A stretch of 64,000 bases of DNA from Fagopyrum homotropicum (GCA_033239125.1 BSWB01000004.1:60945501-61009500), one strand, 5' to 3'; shown: positions 1 to 10,787, counted from the first letter of the stretch. Made by a program: numbers and translations. The notes: generated from the sequence alone by a model not told the origin.

Positions 1-430
1 CAACTCTCACATTCCCAGCTGGAATGCGAGGAACAACCGGTGGTCTTGGGCTGTTACGAACGGGATGAATCACCGGATCGATTTCCTCAAGTTCCGGCAT
101 GTCCGGGTCGATTACTTCATCATCGGATGAATCATCTCTAGTGGACTTAGTTGGTTTCTTGACTTTCTTCTTCTTCCTTGCATCATTCAGCTCCAACTTC
201 ATGTCCAACATCATAGCCCTGAGTTCATAAATTTGGAATTGATGACTCGTTTCTGCGTCCACACGAGCTTTCTCACTCAACTTAAGTTGACGTTGAGCTT
301 CATCCAACTCAGCTTGGATGTTTCTCTCGTTATTTTTAGCCATTTTCTTTTCCTTCAACTTTCTTCTTAAAGTTTTCTCCAAGTCGGGGTCAAAAGGAAC
401 TAGATCTTTGGTAGATCTAGTCTTTCGCAT
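1..430 (-). CDS. Gag, N-terminal part (element A), runs off the window
   Basis: The frame is open from ATG at 430-428 to the window edge, 143 codons. It begins MRKTRSTKDLVPFDPDLEKT, the start typical of all the Athila-type Gag proteins here (compare MRRSR and MRRTR in H, F, C and B). A charged, Lys/Glu-rich stretch with coiled-coil character follows (about residues 25-85), then a Lys-rich patch (about 88-100) and an acidic segment ending EEIDP, which is also present in F and H. Gag forms the virus-like particle. The capsid core, protease and polymerase lie outside the window, so whether this copy is intact is unknown. The start is fixed by the MRR/MRK motif shared with the other copies. Confidence 0.85.
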   Translation of the reverse strand, partial: MRKTRSTKDLVPFDPDLEKTLRRKLKEKKMAKNNERNIQAELDEAQRQLKLSEKARVDAETSHQFQIYELRAMMLDMKLELNDARKKKKVKKPTKSTRDDSSDDEVIDPDMPELEEIDPVIHPVRNSPRPPVVPRIPAGNVRV

Positions 431-533
431 ATACCTAAAGAATCTGCAAAGATCACTCAAGTAGACAAATCAAATCACAAGAGCAAGAGCTCTCAAGCTA
501 GACAACCGAAAACCGAATTTGGTCTAGACCAAA

Positions 534-551
534 TCCCCGGCAACGGCGCCA
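534..551 (-). other. Primer binding site (tRNA-Asp), element A
   Basis: The sequence tccccggcaacggcgcca on the + strand is the 3' end of plant tRNA-Asp(GUC), so the element's sense strand is its complement. It lies 7 nt from the LTR edge, as in all other copies here. No mismatch to the tRNA end is visible. Confidence 0.88.
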
Positions 552-1210
552 AAAACTTGTTCGCTCAAAAGTGTGCGTCACTAGTTTTAATTTATATCTA
601 GAACTCAAAGCAAAGTGAACCCGCAGTGTACGGATCAGTTGTAGTAAGGCAAGAAATTCGAGAGTCGAACTCATGGATTTGGTGAGAATAAAATCAATTT
701 CAGTTATCTAACAAAGTGCAAAAGCTTTTGTGATTAATAAAGGAGGAAAATGATTCCAAGGATTCAAGCATCCGACTACGGCTTTCGATTCAAGACACTT
801 CTAAAGATCAAAGAACAGAGTTTAAGCTGCCAAGATTATGTGTTTCAAAAGTAGATATCGTACGGTGAAGTTTCGAAACCTATTTGTCTAATCCAAAGGC
901 TATCTCTATAAGGGTTGTTGAGGCTGCGATATAAAAAGGTCTAGGGACAAGAATTACACTCAAACTAACTATCAAAATCCCAGGATGTGACTCTCCAAGG
1001 TAAAGATAGAAAGAACACTTAAAAACTTAATAAAGGATGTTGAGTCTCTCTATTACCCAAATCTTACAATCTTAATCTATTAAATGTAGAATCAATGGTG
1101 AAGTCTCTTCAAACACTTAAATAGAGGTTAAAAAGTTTAAGCGAGGTTGGGATTTAGGGAAGGATTAACTTTGGTTAAAGAATAAATCAATTAAAGATCG
1201 TCAAAAGAAT

Positions 1211-1267
1211 AAATCGACTGGACCATAGAAATATCGGACGATTTTCTTGAAGAACAACACGATTTTT
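1211..1267. repeat. Palindrome triad, A LTR site 1
   Basis: Half-site aaatcgact, then a full imperfect palindrome (tatcggacgatttt, about 1231-1245), then inverted half-site cacgattttt. The core CGGACG belongs to the AAATCG-type dialect seen in C. Confidence 0.6.
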
Positions 1268-1791
1268 CTGTTGTCGCAAAGTTAAAATCTAAACTCTCAG
1301 GGTCCAAATGTTTGAATGAGTTCAGCCTATCATCATCTAAGCCTCAATCATCAACTATTCCCCTTAGAATCACAAAGGTTTTAGCCAACCATTTTCAAAA
1401 TCACATCAAAATTGAGATTGAGTGAATAAATCAAATAAACACGATTCTTGAATAAAAACTCAATAATCTCCAAATCTGTAAATCAAATTCAAACCTAATC
1501 AAAGTATCTCTCAAATTACTCATTATTATATTCACAAATCACAAGAATCACAAAGGAAACAAAGAATCTCACAAATAATGATCAAGATTGACTTCCCGGC
1601 TATTTCCCTTCAATCCTCTTCCAAGAATCTTCAATCTTTCTCAAACGTGTAAAGATTTCCCGTTGTGGAGCCCTCGTTTCCGTTCCTAGGGTTCCAATCT
1701 ATAGTTCCTTGCTAATGGGACGCTTGGCAAAACACTTCTCCCGCCTAAAAGTGATGGGCTTTGAGTCGTCTTTATCCTTGGGCCGAAAGGT

Positions 1792-1861
1792 AGAAAAATC
1801 GTGCTAGTCGATTTACAAAGAAAACCGTACGATTTTATGAAGGAAAAATCGTCCGATTTAT
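1792..1861. repeat. Palindrome cluster, A LTR site 2
   Basis: Four overlapping sites of the AAATCG..CGATTT type: aaaaatcgtgctagtcgattt, then aaaccgtacgatttt, then aaaaatcgtccgattta. The position in the LTR matches site 2 in the other elements. Confidence 0.55.
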
Positions 1862-2199
1862 ATGCAAATTGGCACAATTTTCTTCAATAGAGAATGCTCG
1901 TCTTTTGGCTTGTTTCCTTCCTCCCTTTCGTGACTTTTTTACGCAACTCCTTTGCTCTTTGTGATTCTCCTAAGACTTCTTAAGCTTCCCTAATAGCCTT
2001 AGATGCTCCTTGCTCCACTTTTGTTTCCAAATCCACCGAACTTACGTACAATTCAACCAAAACTCGTGTAGACCTCTATTTCCGGAATATAAATGAATAA
2101 AGCCTAAAAGGTACACAAGTTCTCTATAAATGCAAGGTAAATCGAGGTAAACCTCTACAATATGCATGATTATAATGGTATATAATTCATGTCATCAGA

Positions 2200-2664
2200 C
2201 ACATCCGAGCTGATTGCAACAAAGCTGCAGTGACTTGCTACTCTTGTGGCAAGCCCGGACATAGAGTTGCGTTCTGCCGCCAGGGCAAGACGCTATCTCA
2301 ACAGGGATCTTCACCTGACAGTGTTGTAAGAGGTGGACAGAGATCTCAGTATCATCCCCAGCAACAGCAGAGAGTTCCTGGTTCTACCACTCCTAAAGGT
2401 TCCACTCCGGGTCAATGTAGAGGACGAGGAGGTGGTACTTCTGACACTAGAGGTGCCTCAGCTAGGGTTTATACGCTTAGGAGTGCAGTGGAGCCGACCG
2501 TTCCAGCGACCACATGTACCATTCATATTAATGGATTTCCTATCAAAGTTCTTTTCGATACCAGTGCTACGCATTCTTTTATATCTGATGCATGCATAGA
2601 CAGAATGGCCTTAGTTATAGTAGAGGGGAGACCCTTCTTTATAGGATTACCCAATGGGGGGTAA
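2200..2664 (+). pseudogene. Tekay gag zinc knuckle and protease, broken
   Basis: The open frame starts at the junction with element A (residues HIRADCNKAA) and continues into a CX2CX4HX4C knuckle, CYSCGKPGHRVAFC (2236-2277), which binds RNA in Gag. A low-complexity Gln/Gly/Arg linker follows, then the aspartic protease with active-site motif FDTSATHSFIS near 2551-2585; the family normally has DTGA, so the Gly after Asp-Thr is changed to Ser. The frame ends at TAA right after a run of six G (2654-2659), where an indel probably shifted it. Both changes suggest a dead copy. The 5' part of gag is cut off by element A. Confidence 0.85.
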
Positions 2665-3750
2665 GATTAGAGGTACACGGGAGGTTCACGATTGCCTTAT
2701 TAGATTGGGAGGTCGCAATTGGCCAGCTGACTTCTTCATCATGTACTTAGTACATGAAGAAGTTATTCTGGGTATGCATTTGATGGATCACATCAAGCAG
2801 TTCTGGACATTGGCAAGAGGATAATGACGGTAACTACATATGTAGGCCATGTGGAGATCTTCAGAGGATGGGACCTTTGGAAGACCGGTACAGTCATCAC
2901 TGTAGTTCGAGCTACGAGACTTATCGGTCAAGGTTGTGAGGTTTTGAAGTTCTATAAGGATAGTACAAGCACAACATTGGAGGAGATTCCGGTAACATGC
3001 GAGTTCACAGACGTTTTTGGAGAGCCATCAGGTTTACATCCACAAAGGAGTGTAGACTTTGGCATTGATCTAGAGCCCGAGACGAGACCGACCTCAAAGA
3101 CTCCTTACCGCATGGCGCCTATCGAGATGCTTGAGCTTAAGAAGCAGCTCGAGGAGTTAGCTGAGAAGGGTTTCATCCGCCCTAGTGTATCTCCTTGGGG
3201 CGCACCAATACTCTTTGTCAGGAAGAAATACGGGTCGATGAGGTTATGTATTGACTACGGAGAGCTTAACAAGGTGAGTATCAAGAATAAGTACCCATTG
3301 CCACGTATGGACGATCTGTTGGACCTGCTGCACGGAGCTTCAGTGTTTTCGAGGATCGATTTGATATCCGGACATTACCAGTTGAGGGTGAGAGATCAGG
3401 ACATAGCCAAGATGGCATTTCGGACCAGATACGGACACTACAAGTTTGTAGTGATGTCATTCGGGCTCACGAATGCGCCCGCAGTTTTTATAGAGGTTAT
3501 GATCAGCATCTTCATCGACTTCCTAGCCTAGTTTGTAGTTGTCTTCGACATTCTGGTATACTCTCACAGTAGAGAGAGCATGCAGAACACTTGAGGATAG
3601 TACTCCAAGTCTTGCAGGACAGAGAGCTTTACGTCAAACTCTCTAAGTGTGAGTTTTGGATGTCTGAGGTGGCATTCCTTGGTCACATTGTTTTTGTAGA
3701 AGAATTTAAGGTAGATCTGGCGAAGATTGAGTAAGTAGCATCATGGCCGC
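2665..3750 (+). pseudogene. Tekay protease end and reverse transcriptase, broken
   Basis: Degenerate protease-RT spacer to about 2820, then an open stretch (2824-3531) with the RT fingers and palm: TPYRMAP, KKQLEELAEKGFIRPS, MRLCIDYGELNK, FSRIDLISGHYQLR, FRTRYGHYKFVVMSFGLTNAP. A TAG stop at 3529-3531 follows FIDFLA. Past it the catalytic FIDD box is reduced to FD (VVFDILVYS), an apparent six-base loss that would remove a catalytic Asp. Further stops follow (near 3591 and 3731). Element B interrupts it in the codons for WPP; the sequence resumes at 63927. It cannot encode an active polymerase. Confidence 0.88.
3746..3750. repeat. Target site duplication of B, left copy
   Basis: gccgc, identical to 63922-63926. 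Confidence 0.95.
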
Positions 3751-4210
3751 TGTTACGCTAGAAACGTGACACGCAAAAGTCTTAAATTTATAACCCGATA
3801 TATTTTTCCTAACTCCTAGCGAACCCACAGTGTATGGGTCGTTTTGTAGTAAGGATAGTATTCCGAGGTCGAACACAAAGACTAAGGTGAAATTGAATCA
3901 ATAGTGACTAAGGATAGTGTAAACCTAGGCTAAGAAAAGAGAAAGAAATAAAGAAATGAAAATCTCAAGGTTTTTGGTTTGATTTTGTGGTGATCAATCA
4001 AGGATCACAAATCATGCAAGATTAACAAACAACTAAGCTAGCAACGCTAAATAACAAACACAAACACAAACACAAGATAGGTAATCAATGAGAGAGAAGA
4101 GGATTATGGGGGTTAGAAATTCCGGTTATGGCATTGGACTCAAGCTATCTAGTCATTCCTTGGATCAACTATAGTATGTTGGGAGTGGGTGTTTCTAGAT
4201 TGGGATCAAT

Positions 4211-4471
4211 CACCGGGTAGGTCTCATGGTCCACTAGTCCGTTCCTAAGGTCTTATCACCGGGTAAGTCTCAAAGAGCTTAAGGATAGGAATTCTACACA
4301 AACCGGATTGTCATCTAGGGATCTAACCTCTCCTTACCGGGTAAGTCTCGGGAAGGCAAGTCCTAAACATCAATCCTAGCACACTCAGTTCAATAGCGGC
4401 TAGTGAAGCTCACTACTACCTAGAGTTCATCATCCTTGGTACCTAAGAGCAAGAATCACCGGGTAGGTCTC
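4211..4471. repeat. Four-copy ACCGGGTAAGTCTC array in B LTR
   Basis: Copies start at 4211, 4257, 4335 and 4457 (steps 46, 78, 122). The + strand unit is (c/t)accgggta(a/g)gtctc. The same array with nearly the same steps occurs in the LTRs of G and C. Confidence 0.85.
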
Positions 4472-4590
4472 TTCTCACACTTAGTTGCTAACACTAGGTC
4501 ACCCTAGGGTAGATCTAACTCAACAAACACTAGGATTTCAACAATCTAACAACCTAACACTTAGATTTATCAATACAAGCAAGTCAGACA

Positions 4591-4650
4591 AAATCACGGG
4601 TAGTTCCTCACTTCCACGGCCGTGGAACCACATAGAACAGGCCGTGATTT
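4591..4650. repeat. Palindrome triad, B LTR site 1
   Basis: aaatcacggg, then the perfect 16-bp palindrome TTCCACGGCCGTGGAA (4612-4627), then inverted half-site ggccgtgattt. Confidence 0.8.
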
Positions 4651-5210
4651 ACAACAGAGGCTAGGTTCGAGCAAACAATTCATCCAAGGGTAAATTTAAG
4701 TCTATCCTATCATAGTCCAAGCCATAACCATCGTTTCCTTACCCTAGAATCACATCTATTTAGCCAACAACATGCATCATCTCAATCAAGATCATCAAGC
4801 ATAAAATCATGGAGTCCATATCAAGAGGATGAAATAAAAGAGAGATGAAGCAAATAGAACAAGAAAAACAAGCTGAATAAATGTTAAAAGAGAGACTTAC
4901 AACCCTTCAAAAGAAGGTTCGAATCAGTCTTACAACCCTAGAAAATAATTCCAACAAACTTCACTCTAACAACTAAGAAACTCTAAGAATGGTGTGTTCT
5001 TCTCTTCTTCTCCAATGGAAGTCTTTCTTCTCCTCCAATAGTAGCTCCAATCCAATTCCAAAAATGAGAGATTATGGGAGAGAATGTGTGTGAGGTAAGG
5101 TGTGTAGTGGATCCTCTTTAGAATCAGCCTGCAAGAGTACTTATAGCCTTCACCATTTGCAAGAGTCGGTTATGGAGATCGTGGGACAGTTGTCCCAACT
5201 GTGTAGAGAG

Positions 5211-5258
5211 AATCACGGTCCTTTCCACGGCCGTGGAAGTACCAGTGAACCGTGGTTT
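5211..5258. repeat. Palindrome triad, B LTR site 2
   Basis: aatcacggtc, then TTCCACGGCCGTGGAA (5223-5238), then gaaccgtggttt. It lies close to the sense-strand TATA-like sequence. Confidence 0.8.
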
Positions 5259-5586
5259 CGGTGCTTCAGTCCTCTTTTGATCGTTGAGTCATGAGTCGGT
5301 GCAAGGCATGCACCAACATGGTCCTATGTGTTCTCCCTTGCTCTTAACTTGCTTCCCAATGAGTCCTAAGGTGTTTCATTACGAGGAACGATCCTTGGAT
5401 GTATCGATTAAGCTCCGAAAGCTCCCAAAATACCTACAAAACATGCAAAAGTCCGTGTAGACGTCTATCTCCACAACATACATGAATTAAGTGCAATTTG
5501 TCACGAACTAATGCTAAACTATGCATGAATAGAGGGAAAAACTATCTAAATGGATTCCTAGACTAACGTCATAAATTGTGTTATCA

Positions 5587-5625
5587 AAATACCCCATACT
5601 TAAGGTTTGCTCGTCCCCAAGCAAG
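5587..5625 (-). promoter_or_regulatory. PPT and PPT-proximal hairpin, element B
   Basis: Next to the LTR the sense strand reads AAGTATGGGGTATTT, the polypurine tract that primes plus-strand DNA synthesis. Twenty bases from the LTR lies an inverted repeat (5606-5625): sense CTTGCTTG, loop GGGA, CGAGCAAA, with one mismatch and one G-T pair. Confidence 0.75.
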
Positions 5626-6979
5626 TCCCAACTATACACTAAGAGATGACATGATTTATGCATGCAGAAAAACAACAGAATCTTTTTGGAGTTGTGCTTC
5701 TAATATTGGATCACCTTCATAGTCATGTTTTATGGCAAACGGACAAGCAATCATGCATCAAATAAATGGAGGCATGGAAAGACAATTATACTTAACTCAA
5801 AAGCATGCATGCAAGGTGAAAATGAAGAAGTCAAGATGATCATGAGCATATCCAATTTAGATCACTAAGTCTTACACACATGCAAATAGGTCACAAGGAC
5901 TTAGGAAAGAAAAGGCTAAGAAACGTTGTGATTAGGTGGGAGTTTTTAGGTTATGTGATGCTAATCCGGGAAAGGAACTAACTCCACAATTTCATTCTTG
6001 ATCAACTTCACCACAAGTGTATATTTTCTCCATCTTTTCTTTGTTTTCTTTTCTTTTTCACTTTCTTTTTCTTTTATTTTTGAGGCAATGGAGCCGAAAC
6101 CTTGGTGATTAGCAGACCTCGGGATTTTTCCGAGGCGCCTCACACCGGGCACACATACCAAGACTCATTAGGACATTCGGTTTATCCGACTTTGGCAAGG
6201 CACAAACACCCGATTATGTGAATGGTGCCGAGTTACTCGTCATCAAAACCAAAGTCCCCAAACCTATATTTTTTCTATACTTTTCACAATAAATTCAGCA
6301 CTTCATTCACCACATACTTTCATCAACAACTTCACCCCACACTTGCTTTTCACACACATCAACACACTATCATGCTCCTATTCCCGGATGGGTCAAAAGA
6401 GGTCAAATTTTATATCAATTGAGGTGCTCAAACAACATGATCAAGATGAGAAGTAGAGAAAGATGAATTGCCTTAGTCACTCCTAAATGATGTGCAAGAA
6501 CTAGAATGTAATTTCGACCATCAATCCTTAATCCAATCAAGACAAACATTCATGATCACAATTCACTCATGGGATTCAAGATAAGTACTTCAAGTGATCA
6601 TGAAAACCCCACCCCATACTTAGAAACACATTGTCCCCAATGTGTAAATAAAGTAAAGAAGAGTGAAAGAGGGTCCTCACAATATAAAATGGTTTGCGTC
6701 GGTATTTGGGTTCTGTCAAGTGGATTGATGGCGGATGATCCTATCAACGATGGTAGAGAGCTCAGGGTGTTCGTTACGGCGTGGGGACCCGCGCTAGGCA
6801 CCGCTAGCCGTCCAAGTTCCGCGTCCGCTCCACCCATAATTGATGAGGGGCTCATCATCATCATCCACATGCCATGCAAGGCTTCTATGTTACTCAAACT
6901 CTAGCACACAAACTCCAAACACACACAAAAATAGAAAAATGAAAACAAAAACAAAAACGAAAAGGGAAAAATGTCTACC
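5626..6979 (-). other. 3' non-coding region of B
   Basis: About 1.35 kb between pol and the PPT with no gene-sized frame. It holds a sequence block shared with C, F, G and H (6184-6239: cccgattatgtgaatggtgc and neighbours) and one short frame shared only with C (listed separately). The rest is A/T-rich and I recognise nothing else in it. Confidence 0.7.
6598..6837 (-). CDS. Short ORF conserved between B and C, function unknown
   Basis: 79 codons from ATG 6837-6835. It starts MGGADAELGRLAVPSAGP; C has MGGADVELGRLAVPSAGS at the equivalent place (56777). Similarity continues to SSLPSLI and again at ILYCEDPLSL / ILHCEDSLSL, so both the frame and the peptide are kept. It lies between integrase and the PPT in sense orientation. 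I see no known motif, signal peptide or membrane span. It may be a remnant of a larger 3' ORF such as the ORF1-like gene of F, G and H, or a non-coding element that happens to be open. An in-frame ATG further upstream (6897) is not shared with C, so I chose the shared one. Confidence 0.35.
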   Translation of the reverse strand: MGGADAELGRLAVPSAGPHAVTNTLSSLPSLIGSSAINPLDRTQIPTQTILYCEDPLSLFFTLFTHWGQCVSKYGVGFS

Positions 6980-6997
6980 AATGGGTTGCCTCCCACC
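6980..6997 (-). other. Post-pol hairpin, element B
   Basis: + strand aatggg-ttgcct-cccacc, sense loop AGGCAA. The stem is weaker than in the other copies (two non-Watson-Crick pairs). It lies 46 nt after the pol stop. Confidence 0.6.
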
Positions 6998-7042
6998 AAG
7001 CGCTTCTTTAAGGTCATTAGCTTGACAAGACTCGGGGGCGTC

Positions 7043-10000
7043 TCACTCAAGGTGAAGTGGGGCAATCATATCCACCGGAGCTCCCGGGATATACTTCTTC
7101 AACCGGTGCCCATTCACCTTACAGTCTCCACGATGCTCCCCTCCTATCTCAACCGCTCCATGGGGAAAGATCTTCTTCACCACATAAGGACCTGTCCATC
7201 TTGACTTTAGCTTTCCGGGGAAGAGCCGCAACCTTGAGTTGAAGAGAAGGACCAAGTCTCCTTCACTCAACTCCTTCGGGATGAGACGCTTGTCATGCCA
7301 ACGTTTGGTCCTTTCTTTGTAGATCCGGGCGTTTTCATAGGCGTCCAACCGGATCTCCTCAAGAGCATTCATATCTAGCAATCTCTTTTCTCCGGCCTCC
7401 TTGAGGTCAAAATTCAGCCACCTTATGGCCCAATATGCTCTATGCTCCATCTCCACCGGAAGGTGGCAAGACTTGCCATAAACTAGCTTGTAGGGAGTGG
7501 TGCCGATCGGTGTCTTGAAAGCGGTTATATAAGCCCACAAAGCATCATCAAGCTTCATAGCCCAATCCTTTCTCGTTCTAGAAACCGTCTTCTCAAGGAT
7601 TCCTTTTATCTCCCGGTTGGAGATCTCCACTTGGCCACTAGTTTGGGGATGGTAAGGTGTTCCCACCTTATGAGTCACCCCATACTTAGCCAAAAGTGTC
7701 CCAAAGTTCCTATTGGTGAAGTGCTTTCCTCCATCGCTTATGATCACCCTTGGTGTCCCAAACCTAGGGAAGATCACTCGGTTGAAGAACCGCACCACAA
7801 TCTTGGCATCATTTGTGGGAGAGGCGATTGACTCCATTCATCTCGAAACATAGTCCACCGCCAATAGGATGTAGAGGTTGTCACATGAAGAAGGGAATGG
7901 TCCCATGAAGTCCACACCCCATACATCAAATATCTCCACCTTTTGTATGTTGTTCAAGGGCATCTCATTCCTCCTTGAGATGTTGCCCGTCCTTTGGCAA
8001 GCATCACATGCTACCATAAAATTCTGCACATCCTTGAACAAACTTGGCCAATAAAACCCGGACTGCAACACCTTTGCACATGTCTTGTGTGAGCTAGCAT
8101 GGCCTCCACATGGCGGGAAATGACAATGACGGATCACACTCTCCACCTCATCCTCCGGTATACATCTCCTAAAGACCCCATCCGGTCCTCTCTTAAACAA
8201 GAGCGGCTCACTACAATAGTAATGCCTCACATCCTTGAAGAACTTTTTCCTTTGAGCATAAGAAAGACCGGGTGACACCTCCTCAAAAACGAGATAGTTC
8301 ACTATGTCGGCATACCATGGCTCACTCCCTCTAGACACTTGAAGTAAGCACTCCTCCACCAATTGCAATTGCTCATCCCGGAATGAGTCATCAATCGGGA
8401 TGTCGTCTTTCTCAATCTCCAACGGTGGGAGCCTACTAAGATGGACCGCCACAGAATTTTTGGACCCTTTCTTATCCCGGATTTCCAAATCAAACTCTTG
8501 AAGAAGAAGGATCCACCGAATCAAACGAGGTTTGGTGTCCTTCTTTGTAAGGAGATAACGGATCGCAGCATGATCCGTATACAGAATGACCTTCGCTCCA
8601 ACAAGATACGAGCGGAACTTCTCAAATGCATACACAACCACTAGCAAATCTTTCTCGGTGGTAGCATAATTGAGTTGGGCATCATCTAGCGTCTTGCTAG
8701 CATAATAGATGGCATGTGTACACCCATCTTTCTTTTGCCCCAAAACAGCCCCGACGGCTACATCACTCGCGTCACACATGATCTCAAACGGTAAACTCCA
8801 ATCCGGAGGTTGCATGATGGATGCGGAGATCAAAGCATTCTTCAAACTACAAAAAGCCTCAAGGCAATCCTTGGAGAAAACATACTCAACATCTTTCATT
8901 AGTAGGTTAGTAAGAGGCTTAGAAATCTTAGAGAAATCTTTAATGAATCTCCGGTAAAAACCGGCATGCCCTAGAAAACTCCTCACCCCCTTCACCGAGG
9001 TAGGTGGTGGCAACTTCTCTATCGTCTCTATCTTAGCCCTATCAACCTCAATGTCACGGTTGGACACCAAATGTCCCAACACAATGCCTTCACTTACCAT
9101 GAAGTGGCATTTTTCCCAATTTAAGACAAGATTTGTCTCCTCACATCTTTTAAGCACCAAAGACAAGTTAGCTAAACAATCATCAAATGAAGATCCATAA
9201 ACAGAGAAATCATCCATAAACACTTCCATGATGTTTTCAATATATTCAGAAAAGATAGCCATCATACACCTTTGAAAGGTGGCGGGTGCATTACACAACT
9301 CAAATGGCATTCTCCTATATGCAAATGTACCCCAAGGACATGTGAATGTAGTTTTCTCTTGTTCATCGGGGTGGATAGGGATTTGGAAGAATCCACTATA
9401 CCCATCTAAGTAACAAAAATGGGAATGTTGAGCAATCTCTCTAGCATTTGGTCAATGAAAGGAAGAGGGAAGTGATCTTTCATAGAGGCCACATTTAGTT
9501 TCCTATAGTCTATACACATCCTCCATCCCGTAACCGTTCTAGTTGTGATTAATTCATTATTCTCATTAGTCACTACGGTCATCCCACCCTTCTTAGGAAC
9601 CACATGCACGGGATTACCCATTTAATATCCGAAATCGGGAAAATGATTCCCGCATCTAGCAATTTAAGGATCTCTTTCTTTACTACCTCTTTCATGATTG
9701 GGTTTAGTCTTCTCTGAGGTTCAATTGAAGGTTTGTGATTATCTTTCATTAAGATCTTATGCATGCACAAAGAAGGGTTAATGCCAACTAAATCATCAAT
9801 GGTATAGCCAATAGCCTTCCTATGCAATCTCAATTCATACAATAATCTAGTTAACTCATCATCATTCAAGCATGCATTAATAATCACCGGATAAGTAGAA
9901 TCTTCACCAAGAAAAGCATACTTTAGATGAGAGGGGAGGGGTTTAAGTTCAAGTTTAGGAGGACCTTTATCGATTAGAGATGCTCCATACAATGTAGGTT

Positions 10001-10143
10001 GAGATGAATCCAAAGCTAATGAAGACTCCTCAAGGCTCCTTGAAGCTTGATCAATCATTAAGGCACTCTCTGGCAAAATCACGGTCTGAATCACGGCCTC
10101 TGGCAAAACCCCGGGCGTGGAATCTGAGAAGCTTCCAAAAACT
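7043..10143 (-). pseudogene. Gag-pol of B: linker, RT, RNase H, integrase (broken)
   Basis: The C-terminal two thirds of the B polyprotein, read leftward from the F junction. RT has MCIDYRKLN and FMDDFSVYG; RNase H has CDASD, TEKD and YTDHAAIRYL; integrase has the HHCC zinc fold (HCH..GGHAS..CDACQ), the catalytic VDFMGP, ISDGG and NREIKG segments, and a GPYVV motif near the end. Breaks: a one-base loss near 9608 (in WVSPVHVV), another near 9434 (after the LERL motif), and TGA for Trp at 7838-7840 just before EAIASP. The conserved RT box MPFGLCNAP reads MPFELCNAP. It joins 47912-48716 and 60088-61950. It cannot make a full polyprotein. Confidence 0.92.
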
Positions 10144-10727
10144 TATTCGCCACTTAGCGTGCGTGTAAATAAGTCTTAAATTTATAAAACTAGAAATCAA
10201 GCAAGCGAACCCGCAGTGTACGGATCGACGTAGTTAAGCAAGAATTCCAGAGTATCGAACACAGGGATTTGGGGGTTAAATCCAATTATAGAATTGTCAA
10301 GCAAGTAAATGTATGAGCTTTGTAAATATTGGGAAAACAACAATCCTAAAGATCCAGGAATCCAGTTGTGGCAATCGATTCAAGATATACTAAAGACATA
10401 AGGACAGAGTTGAGGTTTGCAAAGGTATACGAATGTAAGGCAATGTACGGTGAAGTTCCAAAACCTTATATGACTCACCTAAAGACACTCTCTATAAAGG
10501 TTGTTGAGGCTTCAGTATAGAAAGGATCTAAAGACAAGAATTAATCTCAAATACCCAAACTTGTAACCCAAGGATCAAGACTAACTAAACCGATTAAGGT
10601 TGTGACACTCGAAATCGAAGTAGAGGTTGTTGAGGCTTCACTACCACCTAGAAAAGGCAAGCCAAGACTAAGTTAAAGAAAATCTTTAACTTTGGATTAA
10701 AGTAAAAGCAAGGTTCGTAAACTAGGG

Positions 10728-10787
10728 AAAATTACGGGTGGATCTTGAGATTCCACGGCCGTGGAACTCAAGAACACACCGTGATTC
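10728..10787. repeat. Palindrome triad, F LTR site 1
   Basis: aaaattacggg, TTCCACGGCCGTGGAA (10751-10766), caccgtgattc. The centre is extended by cttgaga and ctcaag into a longer inverted repeat. The right LTR copy is at 46820-46880. Confidence 0.8.

Larger units (their letters stand above)
1..2197 (-). mobile_element. Athila-type LTR retrotransposon A, 5' end only
   Basis: The right-hand part of a minus-strand Ty3/gypsy element that continues past the left edge of the window. Seen here, in its own sense, are the 5' LTR (559-2197), a tRNA-Asp primer site (534-551), a short leader and the first 143 codons of gag. It is inserted in the gag part of the Tekay element: the Tekay frame resumes at 2198-2200. 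The five bases after the LTR are gacac; the matching duplication would lie outside the window. The gag start resembles F and H more than B and C, while its palindromes resemble those of C. Confidence 0.9.
559..2197 (-). repeat. 5' LTR of element A
   Basis: About 1.64 kb. The + strand begins TGTTCGCTC after the PBS and ends CATCA; the Tekay reading frame follows at once. It holds the conserved block aacccgcagtgtacgg (618-633), a ggttgttgaggct repeat near 913 with a relative near 1035, and two palindrome clusters. The partner LTR is outside the window, so its age cannot be estimated. I saw no clear sense-strand TATA box. Confidence 0.85.
2198..3750 (+). mobile_element. Tekay/Del-type chromovirus, decayed, left segment
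   Basis: The outermost element of the window, on the + strand. This segment holds the gag zinc knuckle, protease and the first part of RT. It is interrupted on the left by element A and on the right by element B; the frame resumes at 63927 with the end of RT. No LTR, integrase or chromodomain of this copy is in the window. The assignment rests on the RT sequence (PYRMAP, RKKYGSMRLCIDYGELNK, IDLISGHYQLR), which is of the chromovirus kind and unlike the Athila RT around it. Confidence 0.85.
3751..5586 (-). repeat. Left (3') LTR of element B
   Basis: 1836 bp, TGTTACGC to GTTATCA. It is the partner of 62093-63921, with many scattered substitutions and a six-base difference in a cacaaa run. It contains a degraded copy of the conserved block near 3822-3837, a four-copy motif array, two palindrome triads and a sense-strand TATAAG at about 5137-5146. 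Confidence 0.95.

Noticed and set aside
534..551. tRNA-Asp gene fragments at the six PBS sites
   Set aside because: Only the 18 bases of the tRNA 3' end are present and always next to an LTR, which is what a primer site looks like; no tRNA body.
2200..3531. Active Tekay element
   Set aside because: Protease active-site change, several stops, loss of catalytic RT residues and two large insertions.
4211..4471. CRISPR-like spaced repeats
   Set aside because: The repeats are 15 bases, spacing is unequal, and they lie in retrotransposon LTRs of a plant genome; no array or cas-like gene.
5961..6422. Short frames in the B 3' region
   Set aside because: Not conserved in C, F, G or H and made of simple Ser/Lys-rich or A/T-rich sequence.
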